From Takakia lepidozioides (lineage: Eukaryota > Streptophyta > Takakiopsida > Takakiales > Takakiaceae), in the NCBI GenBank assembly GCA_030704615.1, contig CM060733.1, positions 14,448,001 through 14,508,000 of the forward strand: a DNA stretch of 60,000 bases. Direction: 5' to 3'. A program made the position numbers and the translations under genes. The notes beneath the pieces were generated by a model that was not told the origin of the DNA, made no database searches, and saw only the letters and a program-made list of their open reading frames with translations. This document shows, piece after piece, positions 32,692 through 43,924 of this stretch (positions are counted from its first letter, which is position 1; every line of letters begins with the position of its first letter).

Positions 32692-34495
32692 GTGACTAGA
32701 ACGTGACTGGCACCCTCCTTGGCACCCTCCTTAACCAGCCATACACATGTAGACCAAAGAGATTAGTGATGTTAGTCCTTGAACCGTAATACTTATGAGG
32801 AAAGCAAAGCAGACATGACAGAAAGTCAGTTGCAGACTTCTGGAGACAGTTGATCTTCAAAAGGACCTGCCACCATAAATACCCTAATCACCTAGGCCTG
32901 AAGCCTGAATACCATGAAACTCCAATGTTGCTAGTCAGAAAGACATAAAGCTCAACTCTCCCACAACAGTAAAGATAACATGCTGAGCTTAAGACACAGT
33001 AGTAACAAAACACTCAGAGAAACCTCTAACAGAGAACATGGATGATTCAAACAGATATGATCATTCAATAATTGGCTCAATCAACACATTATGACACCTC
33101 CCAAACAGGAAAAATATGAATACGCATAGACAGGAAGAAAGTATCGGAGAGAGAAGACTCCGGCCAAAGCAGGCGTAACTAAGAGCCACTTCGCCTTGCG
33201 GCTACTACCCCCTTTCAGGGGAGGGCCCAGAAAGCATCAAGGACGGGAAAACTGGGGCTGGAATCCATTTGTCTGAAAATCGAATAACCGTAGGTGCTCT
33301 GCTCCAACCAGATTGCCACTCGGAAAGGTCTAAATGAGGTTCTTATGTATACAAAAAGAGGAGTAGCTTCACACAAGCAACTGGAGAATACATGAATCTC
33401 AGTAAGCGGGTCCTCAGATCGAACAAATTATCAACAAGCGCCACCAGTGCCTTGAAGTCCTTACAAGCTACATACAAGCTTGAAAACAGTCGAAGTGAGA
33501 TGAAGACAAAGAATGAAGGCAATCCCAAAGTACATTCAGAAGAAAATACGAGGAATACATGGGCAATTTGTGTGTGAGTGGGAGCATCGCGATTTTGAGA
33601 ACTAAGCTTTAACTAAACTGCAGATCCTTTGATTAACGTAGCCAGATTAGTGAACCGAGTAATACACCTCATTGGATGCCATGATGAAGGTTGGTCCGAT
33701 TCCAAATTTCCAAGTCCAGCTGAGGAGGCAGACCAATTTGCATCTAATAGATCCAAAATAATTAGGGGTACATAAGTTGAGCCTGACTTGATGAGACCAC
33801 AAACGAGCTGAATAACGATTTCAACGAGGAATCTCCCAATGAAGTAATAGAAGCAATCGCTGTGTGCAGCATACCGGAGACGATAAGTTAAAGACAAAGA
33901 TATCACAGCGAGGAGCTGATTTGAACAATCAAGACCATCCAGAAATCAGCCAGAACCATAACTCGCATTACAGAAATACAACAAGAAAGTGACAGAGGAA
34001 GTCGCTGAGTGCAGAGCCGAGATTACAAGGTGCAAATCAAAGTATCAAAGGAAGAAGCTGATTTCTAGCCGCGGGGGATTTGGAAACCACAAAGAATGCA
34101 CTCTAAAAGATTACTTGAATGAAAGGGCAGAGCTACTGTTGTACAAACAAACCCATCCCCCAGACTCTGAATTGAGGGACTGCATTGCGAGAACACTCAC
34201 CATCGCCGGTACTCCAGAGTAGCACAAGACACAAGGACCGCCTCTGTGCTCACAGCTCCACGTCCCAGGTTTCCTAAGGAGATCAAGCCGGTTTCGAGCA
34301 GAACTGCTACCCTGCTCCACGCCATTCCACAACGGAATCGTCTTTGGGCAGGCTTCCATTATTTTGTGTCATGGTGATCACGTCATCTGAAACACCCCGC
34401 ATCTTTTAATCGTTCAAAAGTCGGAAGAAGGGCCTTCAGAGGTTGAAGCTCACAGCTAGATTAGTTTTAGAGGGGAAGATTATTCCGGCTTAATC
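32692..34495. other. Upstream region of the 4-epimerase gene
   Basis: The missing 5' exon and promoter of the epimerase should lie here, but no certain exon was found. A 77-codon plus-strand frame (33989-34222, basic and glutamate-rich) matches nothing I recognise. A mobile 83-bp repeat occupies 33146-33228. Confidence 0.35.
33146..33228 (+). mobile_element. Dispersed 85-bp element, copy 2, with 10-bp target duplication
   Basis: The 83-bp body opens GGAGAGAGAAGACTCCGG and ends AGGGGAGGGCCC. It is flanked by AGAAAGTATC (33136-33145) and AGAAAGCATC (33229-33238), direct repeats with one mismatch. The body matches the inverted copy at 50502-50588 at roughly 80 percent by eye. There are no terminal inverted repeats and no A-rich tail. 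Confidence 0.65.
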
Positions 34496-34610
34496 TTAGG
34501 GCCGGTTTACAAGAGGGCCCGGCAACCTAGAAACAAGAAATCCTATTGGTCAAGAGCCTCAAATTGGGCCCTAGCGGTTTACCCGAGGGTCCAGGCCCAA
34601 GACCAAGAAA
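34496..34610. mobile_element. DNA-transposon terminus, PIF/Harbinger-like
   Basis: TTA is followed by GGGCCGGTTTACAAGAGGGC starting at 34499. A second, directly repeated variant, GCGGTTTACCCGAGGGTCC, lies near 34570. TTA plus a G/C-rich terminus suits the PIF/Harbinger superfamily (TTA/TAA target duplication). The same terminus type occurs near 4790. I could not find the matching opposite end, so the element is incomplete or its partner is diverged. Confidence 0.4.
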
Positions 34611-35120
34611 ATGACATGGCTACCTACGATTTATGGTACCAAACTCTTGGGTCCAGCCCAACAAAAGGAATGCTCCTTGGATGGAGACCCAACTCTTTCC
34701 CTTGCAACCTACCATTAAGATATATTTTTGTAAGCCTATCACAGCCATAGGAAGGAAACATGTCATAGATGGGGTTGTCCGCAGATAGAGACTAGAAGTA
34801 CTATGCAGATGAGGGTGCAGGGAGGGGCGGGTAGGGCTGATCAGCCAGCAGATGAGCCCTGTGGGACCAGCGGATGTGGGGGTGTGGACATCCGTCGTGA
34901 CCACACACATGAGCGGATAAAATCCCACGACACATCCACTAGGGGAACTTGGGCAAAAATTTACCATGGCTTTGGTCGTCTCTCTCCTCGCGATGGCACG
35001 CATGCTAGTACTCCTGTTAGTGGAAAGCTTTACATCAGGGAGCTTTGAATCAGGTCTGAATGAAAGAGTTTCATTATCTTTGTCAGTCATTGTAGATTAC
35101 ATATTGAAATATCCAATACT

Positions 35121-35757
35121 CAACATTCTACAAGCCCAAATGAGAATGTAGGTCACAATCTAAAACCAAAGTGTGTACTTCAAGGTGGACCTCGGTTTTC
35201 TGGCCACAACTTCTTGTGGTCTTACTCAATTGCTGTGAAATAAATTCCCAAAGCTAGATAATCAAGCTAGCTTTCCAACAAGATATCACAACCTACACTG
35301 CATAAAGTCTCAACATTCTACAAGCCAAATGTGAATGCAAGTCAAATATGAAACCACAGTATATCTTTGAATCTGCACTTCGGCTTTCTGGCCATAACTT
35401 CTTGTGGTCTTACTCAATTGATGTGAAACAAAATCCCAGAGCTAGATAATCAAGCTATCGTTCCAAGAAAATATCACACTTATACTGCATAATTACTGAA
35501 CATTCTACAAGCCCAAATGTGAATGCAGGTCACAGTAGAAAACCAAACAAAGTACTACAATCTGCGCCTTGGTTTTCTGGCTATAACTTCTTGTGGTCTT
35601 ACTCAATTGAAGTGAAACAAATCCCAAAGCTAGGGAATCAAGCTAGCTTTTCAACAAGATATCACACATCCATACTGCATAAATGCTCAACATTCTACAA
35701 GCCCTAATGTGAATGCAGGTCACAGTATGAAACCAAACAAAGTACTTCAAGTTGTAT
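35121..35757. repeat. Tandem repeat of about 189 bp, 3.3 copies
   Basis: The phrase AACATTCTACAAGCC recurs at about 35122, 35312, 35499 and 35689, a spacing of 188-190 bp. Each unit contains TTTCTGGCCATAACTTCTTG or a close variant, and CTTACTCAATTG. The last copy is partial and runs into the Myb/SANT remnant. The arrangement is satellite-like. Confidence 0.85.
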
Positions 35758-35759
35758 TG

Positions 35760-36450
35760 CCTTCATGTCTGTGCTCAGTGTCACTAAACACAATCGTTTG
35801 GCCTTAATACGTCTGCAAATAAAGTGGTCATCTGAAGTTGGGTTTGCATTACCAACTCCCGACCTGTTTGCTCGCTTTGCAAAATCTGCGAGGTGATTCT
35901 CTCGGTCATCGCCATCTTTAGCGTCTCCATCTCTTTGAGCCCCTCCCCAAACTCTTTGATGGCACTTGCAATGGTAGTAGAGCCTCCAGACAAATGTCGT
36001 TTCTTTGAATTTGGATGACCTTGCACACATGCCAACTTGCAAGCTGTCGTCTTTAGGAGTGACAGGTGCAGCGGAAGGGTCACCGGGTTTGGTGCTTGCC
36101 GTCACATCTGGTATTGTGACATAAACAGTGCCTCCATAAAAAACATAAACATGTTATAGAGGGCTGAACTTTGTATCTGACACGAATGCAACATCATCAT
36201 CATCAATGGTCTGGGGAGGATTATTGCGCACTCTCTGGTCAATGTAATCTCTAGGGATCCCATTCACATTTACTGTGCCTCCGAGAATGTTATCAAATTT
36301 TTCGTACCATGACCACTCGGAAGGAGGAGCGCCTGTTGCATAACATGAAATATTTTTTGGAAAGGTTGGAAACGCACCAAAACATTTGGGAATGACACTA
36401 TGCATGTTAGTCATAGTATATAGTTCATGAAAATATTGAGTAATCAAGAA
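35760..36450 (-). pseudogene. Myb/SANT-like transposon ORF1 protein, C-terminal part
   Basis: On the minus strand, an exon-like stretch PPSEWSWYEKFDNILGGTVN (36340-36280) with an upstream CAACAG acceptor is followed after a frame change by GSTTIASAIKEFGEGLKEME and RITSQILQSEQTGRELVMQ (about 35960-35860), a charged coiled-coil segment. This layout is that of the second half of Myb/SANT-like proteins encoded by plant PIF/Harbinger elements and their domesticated relatives. The N-terminal Myb half is not seen here. Frame breaks make it a relic. Confidence 0.45.
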
Positions 36451-39400
36451 TGTCTATATGGATTTCTTGTTGTGTTATGAAATGGTTTAGTGGGGTCGTT
36501 TCTTATTGATGCCAATAAGCAAATACTAAACTATATTAAACTATATTACTCTCATGTGGGTAGTCCAAAAGCTCAAAACTTACAAATAATTCATGTGGAT
36601 AGTGAAAAGCATGACTATGCTGAATGCGTGATTACTACTTAGGTCAAGCTTCATAATCCATAATCTTCGTGGAATAATTTTCATGTACGTAGTAAGAAAT
36701 TTTCGAACAACTTGACAAAATATTGAACGGAAAATTATGTCCGTGAATATGAACAAATGTTTTATGGATTGGTTAATCATATGTTGAAAGAGGTTCCTAC
36801 ATATCGGTAATTTGGTCAAGCTTCATAATCCTGAAACGTATGAAATACCGTCCTGTGAGTGGTTATAAAAGTGTATTGCACTTTTCGTGGATGTTGTACA
36901 TGAAGTGGAAAAGAGAGCATAATGAGAAAGATTGTTTCAAGGTGACTGATCTACTAACATTTATCCGATTGTTGTTTTTATTGCCGATAAAAAATTACAT
37001 CTTGGGAGTGTCTGGAGGTTTCTGCACTGCCATTCAGAGGACTTGGACTGCCTAAAGGAGCACCAGTAAACTACCAAACTCCACCACATGGAAAGATAGT
37101 AGACTTGAATTTGTTCTCACAGCCTCCGTCTGCAAAATTGACATGATGCATTCATTTGTAGCCACATATCGATGCAATCGCTGCTTAAACCCCAATCCAG
37201 CTGTTATCATCATTATCCTCTACCACCTCGAACTCTTATTCTTTGTCATATTTGTATTTGTCGTCGTCATATTCTTCATCTTTGTTTTATATCAATGAAC
37301 CCTCAATCGCCAAGGCAGATCCAACTCTCCAGGTGTGGCCAATTCCTTCCATGTTGCATGAGGGAGACATCTCTCATCGTCATCCTTATTGCCTGAGTCA
37401 AAGTTTATGTCTATGTCCTTCATGAACACCCCAACAGCCAGATGACATGGAAATAGATTCTGACTTAGGCGATAAGGATGACGAGGATGAATGTCTTCAT
37501 CATGCAACATGGAAGGAATTGGTCACACCTGACATGCATGAATCTGAGCCTCAGGTAGGCACAAGAGCGTAGCGCGGCTCGGTCATTGCCTAAAAGTAAT
37601 CTCAAACCTTCCATCTTGTTGTTGACATACTGACTCTACTTCTCTCTCGATTTTCATCTGCGTATCGTCTCTTCTACCAGTTTCTTAGCTTTGCGAAGAA
37701 GACTTCTTCGATGTACAAACATCATATTCCTCAAATATAGTTGTGAGATCTTCCGTTCTTCACGGAGTCTCTCGTTGTTCTTGGTGAGCTCGATCAATAA
37801 CTGAGCAGCAACCACAACCTCTCTCCTTAGGTTCTCCTTTGTGACCTGAGAGAGAGATTTCAATAAAGTGAGAAAAATAATATAAGTAATACCTAAAACT
37901 AGAGGTAAATACTCTAACTGTATTACGGGTTTTGAATACATACCACAGACATATTTGCATGTAATATAAATGCATATAACATATGTGCATATGAGGTCGT
38001 GTACTTAGTGAGGTGATACGAGCATCAGCATGATCACGACCTCGACCTTGACCTCGACCTGGACTAGTAGTAGCAATATGATCTTTCACTATTTGGGCTG
38101 CACTATCTTCATGTGCGGTTTCATGTTCATCAAGATTATAATGGAGAGTAGGGACATGAGAATTTTTATAGATGGAAGGAGTCGGAATAACCTCACTTCC
38201 GTCCACGTTCTCCTCCAATTGTGAGATGGAACAATCAAGTGTACAACTAGTGTAGAAACCTAGACATCGACCATCATTTCTTGGCTTTGTGAGGCTGAAC
38301 TGTGTTCATGAAATATAGGAGACGATCCAGGAATTTTCTCACTATGGACAACAATATTTGTCGAAGTGAGTGGGGGATTGCCCTTGCATTTTTTCCGTGT
38401 CTTTGCAAGAAACATATCAATGGTGATGACACGACCATCACTTGTCTTCTCTGGACTCCTCTCCGGACAACTGGTTTGCAACACATTTTGCTTTAGCACA
38501 TCGGATTTATGAAGAGACCGCTGACGAACAATATTGGTTGTCTTGTGTCGACTTGCTGAAAGAGGCTGAAGAGGGGCCATATGTTTGGGGTCATCCAAAA
38601 GAGGAAAGAATAGTAGTTTTTTCCAAACAAGATCCTTGGTCAAGGCGGAGGTAAGCCAGCTACGGATGGAGAGTTTAGCAGTGATAAAATACTTAACTAT
38701 CATAAAACATGATATTGAAGTCACGCGGAGCATCAATAAGGACGTTGAGGAGTATTCTATACCCTATGCAATCCGTGGTCCTTAATTGCAGCTTTCAAGA
38801 ACAAACTTGAGGAGATTCTTTGAAGCACTTGCATTTTTTGTTTTCCTCATCTTTCACACAATGGACAATGATTTACCAATCCACAAAATCCACAATCAAT
38901 AGGGAAACCACAAGTGGAGAGAAATCATAATCGTGGTTTTCATATGCATTGGAGTATGTAATAGTTTTGGAGCAATGAAAGTACTGTTTTAACTAGTATT
39001 TCAAGTCAAAATCTTGGACAATGGACATGGAAACATGTCCAATCAATAGGGAAAGCACATTTGTGCTTTTTACCATGGCTCCCCAATTTTGTGTGTAAAT
39101 GCATGCTTGGGGCTTCCACCATGGATTCCACATTTTCATGCTTTTATTTGGATTCTATCTAGATTTATTAACCATAGAAAAAACACGTTGATGTTACGCT
39201 TTGGAAACCTATGTTCAAGTTAGAAACAAAGTTCGTGGACTTGACTTATGATGTTAGAAGTTGAACATGTTTCAAATGTGCATATTTGAAAGATGCACAT
39301 GTTTTGAGTGCACAGTAATTCTTGCAAGTATTATCTGCACTTATATAGAGAATCCATAATCATGGTTTTAATTTCAGCTGTGATGTTCATTGTGTCAATG

Positions 39401-39901
39401 TTACAAAATTGTGTGTTAATTAGAGAAACCACGAGTATATGGTGTCCATCATTTGATGGAAATGATTTACACAACAAATTGCTTAAGGAAACCTCTTGGT
39501 AGGATATTCCATGAATAATGCAATCACAATGTTAATTGATCTGATCTCGATGTCTATGGGACTTTCGTTTGGCAAGGATGACATGTACATAATGTGACGA
39601 AGACCCTCCAACAGTTCACTGCTGTGGACAATAATATCTCTTACCTTCCTGCAAACATTCTTCCTCTGTGCCTTCCTCCGTGCAATAAACAAAGAAAAAT
39701 GGACATAGATCGATGGTCCCCACACTTTTTTGCAATAACATCCTTTTGAATTGCTCCCTCATTTGCATCTAAAACAGCTGGTATTCTTTCCTTAAGCTTT
39801 TGAAGGACCAAGAGCCAGCTAAAGTCTCTTGAATTAGTAGACAATCTGGTGAATAAAGCTTGCTGGCCAAAGGAGTTTAAGCAATTAACTGCACAGGACA
39901 T
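36451..39901 (-). other. Unrecognised coding-like fragments, probably transposon-derived
   Basis: Several minus-strand frames look protein-like but match nothing I know: a charged helical segment LIELTKNNERLREERKISQL (37870-37700), an acidic piece with a GRGQGRGRDHADAR motif (38218-38020), a lysine-rich frame at 38736-38260, and LSTNSRDFSWLLVLQKLKER with an upstream MSCAVNCLNSFG (39901-39750). They could be exons of one decayed gene on the minus strand or the body of the neighbouring transposon. The splice borders were not convincing. Confidence 0.25.
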
Positions 39902-40484
39902 GTATAAATCAGCAACTATTGATGTACGATGGGTTTGACCTGATCTTCAAGACTGCACTCTAATCAAACAATCTTAACAATATTAATATTAATCATTTCA
40001 CTCTAAGTACAAACCGTAACATGTCAACATGCACGATAAACATGTTTAAATAAAATTGTAAGAGCAACTAAGAGAATTGAATATACCTTATAGCATTGAT
40101 CTCTGCAACTGCATCATCAACAAGGAAAGATGAAGGTGACCACTGTGGATCACAATCTTTCATGTAAGTTTGAAGTTTGGTCCCTTTTGAACGGACAGCT
40201 TTGGGATTTCGGCCCTTCCTATGAATTTTTCCTGGTCATAAATGTATGTGGCATAGGCCACACTAATAGAGGGTTAACTACACTTACAGAGTGTAGACGG
40301 TATATGAAGTTTACATTTCAATGTAGCTAAGCTGTTGGATCTAGTTGACCAATTTATCTCTATTCATCCAAATCTCATTGGCCACATCAGCAAATTCATG
40401 GCCACGTAGTTTTGGCAAAACAAGTGATTAACAGGTAGGGTCTGATCTGACAAGAAAATGGCCTCGGAATAAGTGCTAGTGTAA
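39902..40484. other. Spacer, nothing recognised
   Basis: AT-rich sequence with no supported gene or repeat up to the TAA that borders the MITE. Confidence 0.35.
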
Positions 40485-40947
40485 GGGCCGGATTCCATGG
40501 GCAGCCCCAAGCTGCCCGACCTAGAACGCCCCAGGATTAAAGAGGCGCTACTGGCTTAGATAGAATATTCTACAAAGGGCGCCCCACCGAATCGCCCCTT
40601 GCTAAGGGCCGCAAAAAAGACGTCCCTTCACAAGGGTCCGTAGAGTTTTGTGGCGCCCCTAATTGGCACACCTGTCTTTTCCTAAAGCCCTTAGAGAATG
40701 TTATTGATTTTTATCCAAATTAAGTAAGTTAGATTTTAGGAGAGGGGATGAATTTTGACTTTTTCATCTAAAACTTATATTAGTTATCTTTTAGTATGTC
40801 ATGGACCCACATGGCAATTGGTGCCAAGATTTCAGACGGGTGAATGGAAAGGTATCTATGGAACCACCCTTTCTCATTTTTAAGCAGCGAATCTCTCCTC
40901 GGGCCATTGCTTGGAGGGCAATTGGGAGTGCCCATGGAACCTGGCTC
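40485..40947. mobile_element. PIF/Harbinger-type MITE with TAA target duplication
   Basis: The left end GGGCCGGATTCCATGGGCA starts directly after TAA (40482-40484). The right end, read inverted, is GAGCCAGGTTCCATGGGCA and is followed by TAA (40948-40950). The 463-bp body encodes nothing. The TAA duplication and G-rich termini fit the PIF/Harbinger superfamily (Tourist-like). Confidence 0.75.
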
Positions 40948-40950
40948 TAA

Positions 40951-41700
40951 AATGGACATATTTGGTAACATCTGGATTCCGTCCGACACTAGAAAACCTC
41001 CCTCAATAAGTAAACAAATAATAATAATAAAACAAAAACGAAATTGCACTTGGGGGTGAATGGGCCCACATTTCATGATTTTGACCCACTTAGTTGACCC
41101 ACTTACAGTTGGGCACATGTCATCCAAATTGGATGAAATCTGATGAGTAGTTTTACGATAGAAAAACTATGTATCAAGAACGTTTTATGTTTTATCCACT
41201 TTGTTTTCGAAAATAATTTTAAGCTTTTTCTTTAAGACCCAACTAGAATATTTTAATAATTTCGCTTTGTAAAATGAGGTCCTATGAATCAGTCCCTTCT
41301 GACTTGAGAATGTTGGTAGTAGGCCCCATTTGATTTTCCTGGATCCTTGTTGGGGTGGCACCTATGGACTTGAGGGCAGGGTTTTGGTGGATGGTGTCCC
41401 CTCTGCGCCTGCATGCACTGCAAGGCATGGCGGGAGGTTCGTTGTTCGTTCGGTGCCAGTGCGTCAAAGCCAACATGTGAAGCGCGTGGGCCCGCACGAG
41501 CTCGAGTCAAACACAGTCCCTGGGCGACTTACACTTCAGTGTAGAACTAGGTGCTTTTATATTCCGTATGGCAACCGTTCTGTGAGATGGGTTCCCTTTG
41601 ACCCCGTAGAATCCTGTCGGTTGCGATGTAGTTCAAGTTCTCACCCAGTTTCATTTCTACTAGAGTATCGGGTCCGTCTGACTCCCCCGCTATCTATGTA
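40951..41700. other. Upstream region of the repeat-peptide gene
   Basis: No gene is seen. This region presumably contains distal promoter sequence for the gene starting at 41907. Confidence 0.35.
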
Positions 41701-41708
41701 CACACTAC

Positions 41709-41717
41709 TATATTTAA
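41709..41717 (+). promoter_or_regulatory. TATA box of the repeat-peptide gene
   Basis: TATATTTAA lies about 200 bp before the start codon at 41907. Transcription would then begin near 41740 and the leader would contain the CT tract at 41783-41816, a common feature of plant 5' UTRs. Confidence 0.5.
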
Positions 41718-41782
41718 GCTAGACAGGACCGAAGTGTCTAGTATAGGAAGTTCAAGTTTTGTTGTTCACATTCGGTGATAAG

Positions 41783-41783
41783 G

Positions 41784-41816
<33 letters not shown>
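41783..41816 (+). repeat. CT microsatellite in the presumed 5' UTR
   Basis: A run of CT dinucleotides with one CG interruption, 90 bp upstream of the start codon at 41907. Confidence 0.8.
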
Positions 41817-41906
41817 GTAGTACGTTGTGAACCTGCAACTGGTTGAGCATTTCGATCACATATTCTTGGTTCTAGGTTTCTGGTTTTCAAAGAAGGCTTT
41901 ATTTTT

Positions 41907-43327
41907 ATGCTGATGGCGTCCTGTAAACTGTCGCTCATCAAGTGTATTATTGTGATATTCTTCTCAGCTGGTGTTTGTGCAGCCTCTCGCTCCTTAACTG
42001 GTACCTATTTCTAGAAACCAACAAATTTCCTACTTCGTTTTAAATTGGATCTCCTCACACTGGCAGGGCGGGAGAATGTAGGCTGTCAAGTAAGGAGGTG
42101 TTGTCCAGAGAGCTTCTAATCTAGGTGTATTTTTGAATCTTGAGCACAATGTAAAATTTCCGTTGCAGATATCAAGTTGCAGGAAATAACACTTTTACAA
42201 CATGAACTTTTTTCTCTTATATACCCATGGGTATTATTGTCGTTTGTCCCCTGAATACAGGTGCGGCTACGAAAGTCATTCTAGAAATGTTTGAGGATTC
42301 AAGCATTGACAAATTAGCCATCATGGAGGAACTTGAGGTACGTCATTATGTTCCAAAATCAGATCAAACGACGGATGATCTTCACTTAGGCTAGCTGTAC
42401 AAATTTGTCGAACATATGATCAGAAGGCCCTAGATACTTAAATCGCTGACCCGATCCCCCTGGCCAGGCTACTGGTCAGGAATACTTTTTTCACGAGTGA
42501 AGATGGCTAAATTCCCCCAACAAGTTGGTTTTGAAGAGTCGTATGAATCTTTGTCTACTTTGTCGATCAATAGTTCTTATCTCTGGCTCTGGTTTTCTGT
42601 TTCCTCTCTCATGTTTTCTTTCCATTTTGTCCCATAAGCTCTATGAGCTTTCCGCGGACGTTATAAAGCACCGTTTCATCTCATTTCTACTGATGCCATC
42701 AGCGTTGATTCGATCGACTGACTTGGCCACCCTTGTTTTTGAGCTAATACATCTGTTTTAAGTAACTCACGTTCTCTGTACCTGTAGGTGCTGGGCAGGA
42801 CATCCGAAGCGGACAGACAACAGCAGATGTTACTATCTGAATGTGCAAGGTCGATGGACAACTCCGTAGATCCTAGACAGCACAAGTCTTTCGAATTCGG
42901 TGCAATTTCGCTTCAAAGACTAGAGGCCAGTACAGAGCCACCAGATCCTTCTGGACATATTGGTGGTGCAAATTCGCTTCAAGAATTACAGGCAAGTCCA
43001 GAGCCACCAGATCATACTGGACCTATCGGTCATGCAATTTCGCTTCAAGGATTAAACGCCAGTCCAGAGCCACCAGGTCATACTGGACCTATCCCTCATG
43101 CAGTTTCGCTTCAAGGATTAAAGGCCCGTCCAGAGGCACCAGGTCAATCTGGACCTATCCCTCGTGCAGTTTCGCTTCAAGGATTAAAGGCCAGTCCAGA
43201 GCCACCAGGTCAAACTGGACCTATTGGTCGTGCAATTTCGCAAGGATTAAAGGCCAGTCCACAGCTACCAGAACATTATGGACCTGTTGGTGATTTCAAG
43301 AAGTTCTCAACAGACGAGTCCCTTTGA
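41907..43327 (+). CDS. Secreted multi-repeat protein, candidate CEP-like peptide precursor
   Basis: Three exons join in phase: 41907-42000, 42261-42337 and 42788-43327 (TGA), giving 236 residues. Exon 1 encodes a signal peptide: lysines, a hydrophobic core CIIVIFFSAGVCA and a likely cleavage site before ASRSL. A charged, helical propeptide follows (residues 33-95). Exon 3 then carries six 22-residue repeats at 42905-43297, consensus (I/V)SLQGLKASPEPPGHTGPIGHA, and a short tail ending DESL. Within each repeat P-E-P-P-G-H-T-G-P-I-G-H aligns in register with the CEP hormone motif P-T-x-P-G-x-S-P-G-x-G-H, except that P-G is swapped to G-P. CEP precursors share the layout of signal peptide, variable region and several C-terminal Pro/Gly/His motifs. 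Units differ little at DNA level, implying recent expansion; unit 6 lacks one codon and is the most diverged. An upstream TATA box and a CT-rich leader support expression. A structural repeat protein of the apoplast is the alternative. Confidence 0.75.
42905..43297 (+). repeat. 66-bp coding tandem repeat, six units
   Basis: Units start at 42905, 42971, 43037, 43103, 43169 and 43235; the sixth is 63 bp. Units 3-5 are the most alike. The repeat is exactly in frame with the gene and accounts for the Pro/Gly/His-rich motifs. Confidence 0.9.
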
Positions 43328-43920
43328 CTGATTGTAAAATGGTATATATGTACATAAGGTTCACCTTTCAGAACATGATCTGCACATGCAAATTCCAGTT
43401 CTACATTATCACAGTTACGGAAGAGTTTAGACGGTCAATCCTAGTGTTGGATTTACAACGTAACAGGGTGCCAACTTATTTTCACAATGGCTCTGATCTT
43501 ATGGGTTGTGCACGCTGTTATTGGACCACCCAAATGCAGTCGAACATGAACTGCAAATCGGATTTGATCAAGGATTTGCCCATTCCTGCATACGCAAGGG
43601 TACGTTTTTCCCATTCCTTTTGAAGAATGGCTCTGATCTTGTGGTTCACTTCCACCCAAATGCCGAACAGGAACATGGGTTGAAGCCTCAGTTTTCTACG
43701 CCTCCGTGCAATTCTTCAATTCTTCTCGCTGCAGATAGATCCTTGCGATCACCATTGCATCCAGAAATGGAGGTCCAATCAGAATTACGATGATCATCCA
43801 ACCATAATTCCATCGATTGTTTTGTAAGACACGTATATAAATTCAGTAGACTTTGGAAAGCTCAGGACCATTTTGTTCTTCCTTTGCTTGTTACCCATGA
43901 GGTCTCGGGATCAGAATTTT
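43328..43920 (+). other. 3' flank of the repeat-peptide gene
   Basis: Probably the 3' UTR and spacer. AATGGCTCTGATCTT occurs twice (43487 and 43626), each followed by a related CACCCAAATGC stretch, so a short duplication lies here. No further gene is seen. Confidence 0.4.
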
Positions 43921-43924
43921 GAAT

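Noticed and set aside
34966-35151. A 61-codon frame starting MALVVSLLAMARMLVLLLVE, like a signal peptide with a possible donor at 35053
   Set aside because: No second exon is recognisable and a 189-bp tandem repeat follows at once. A hydrophobic start alone is weak evidence.
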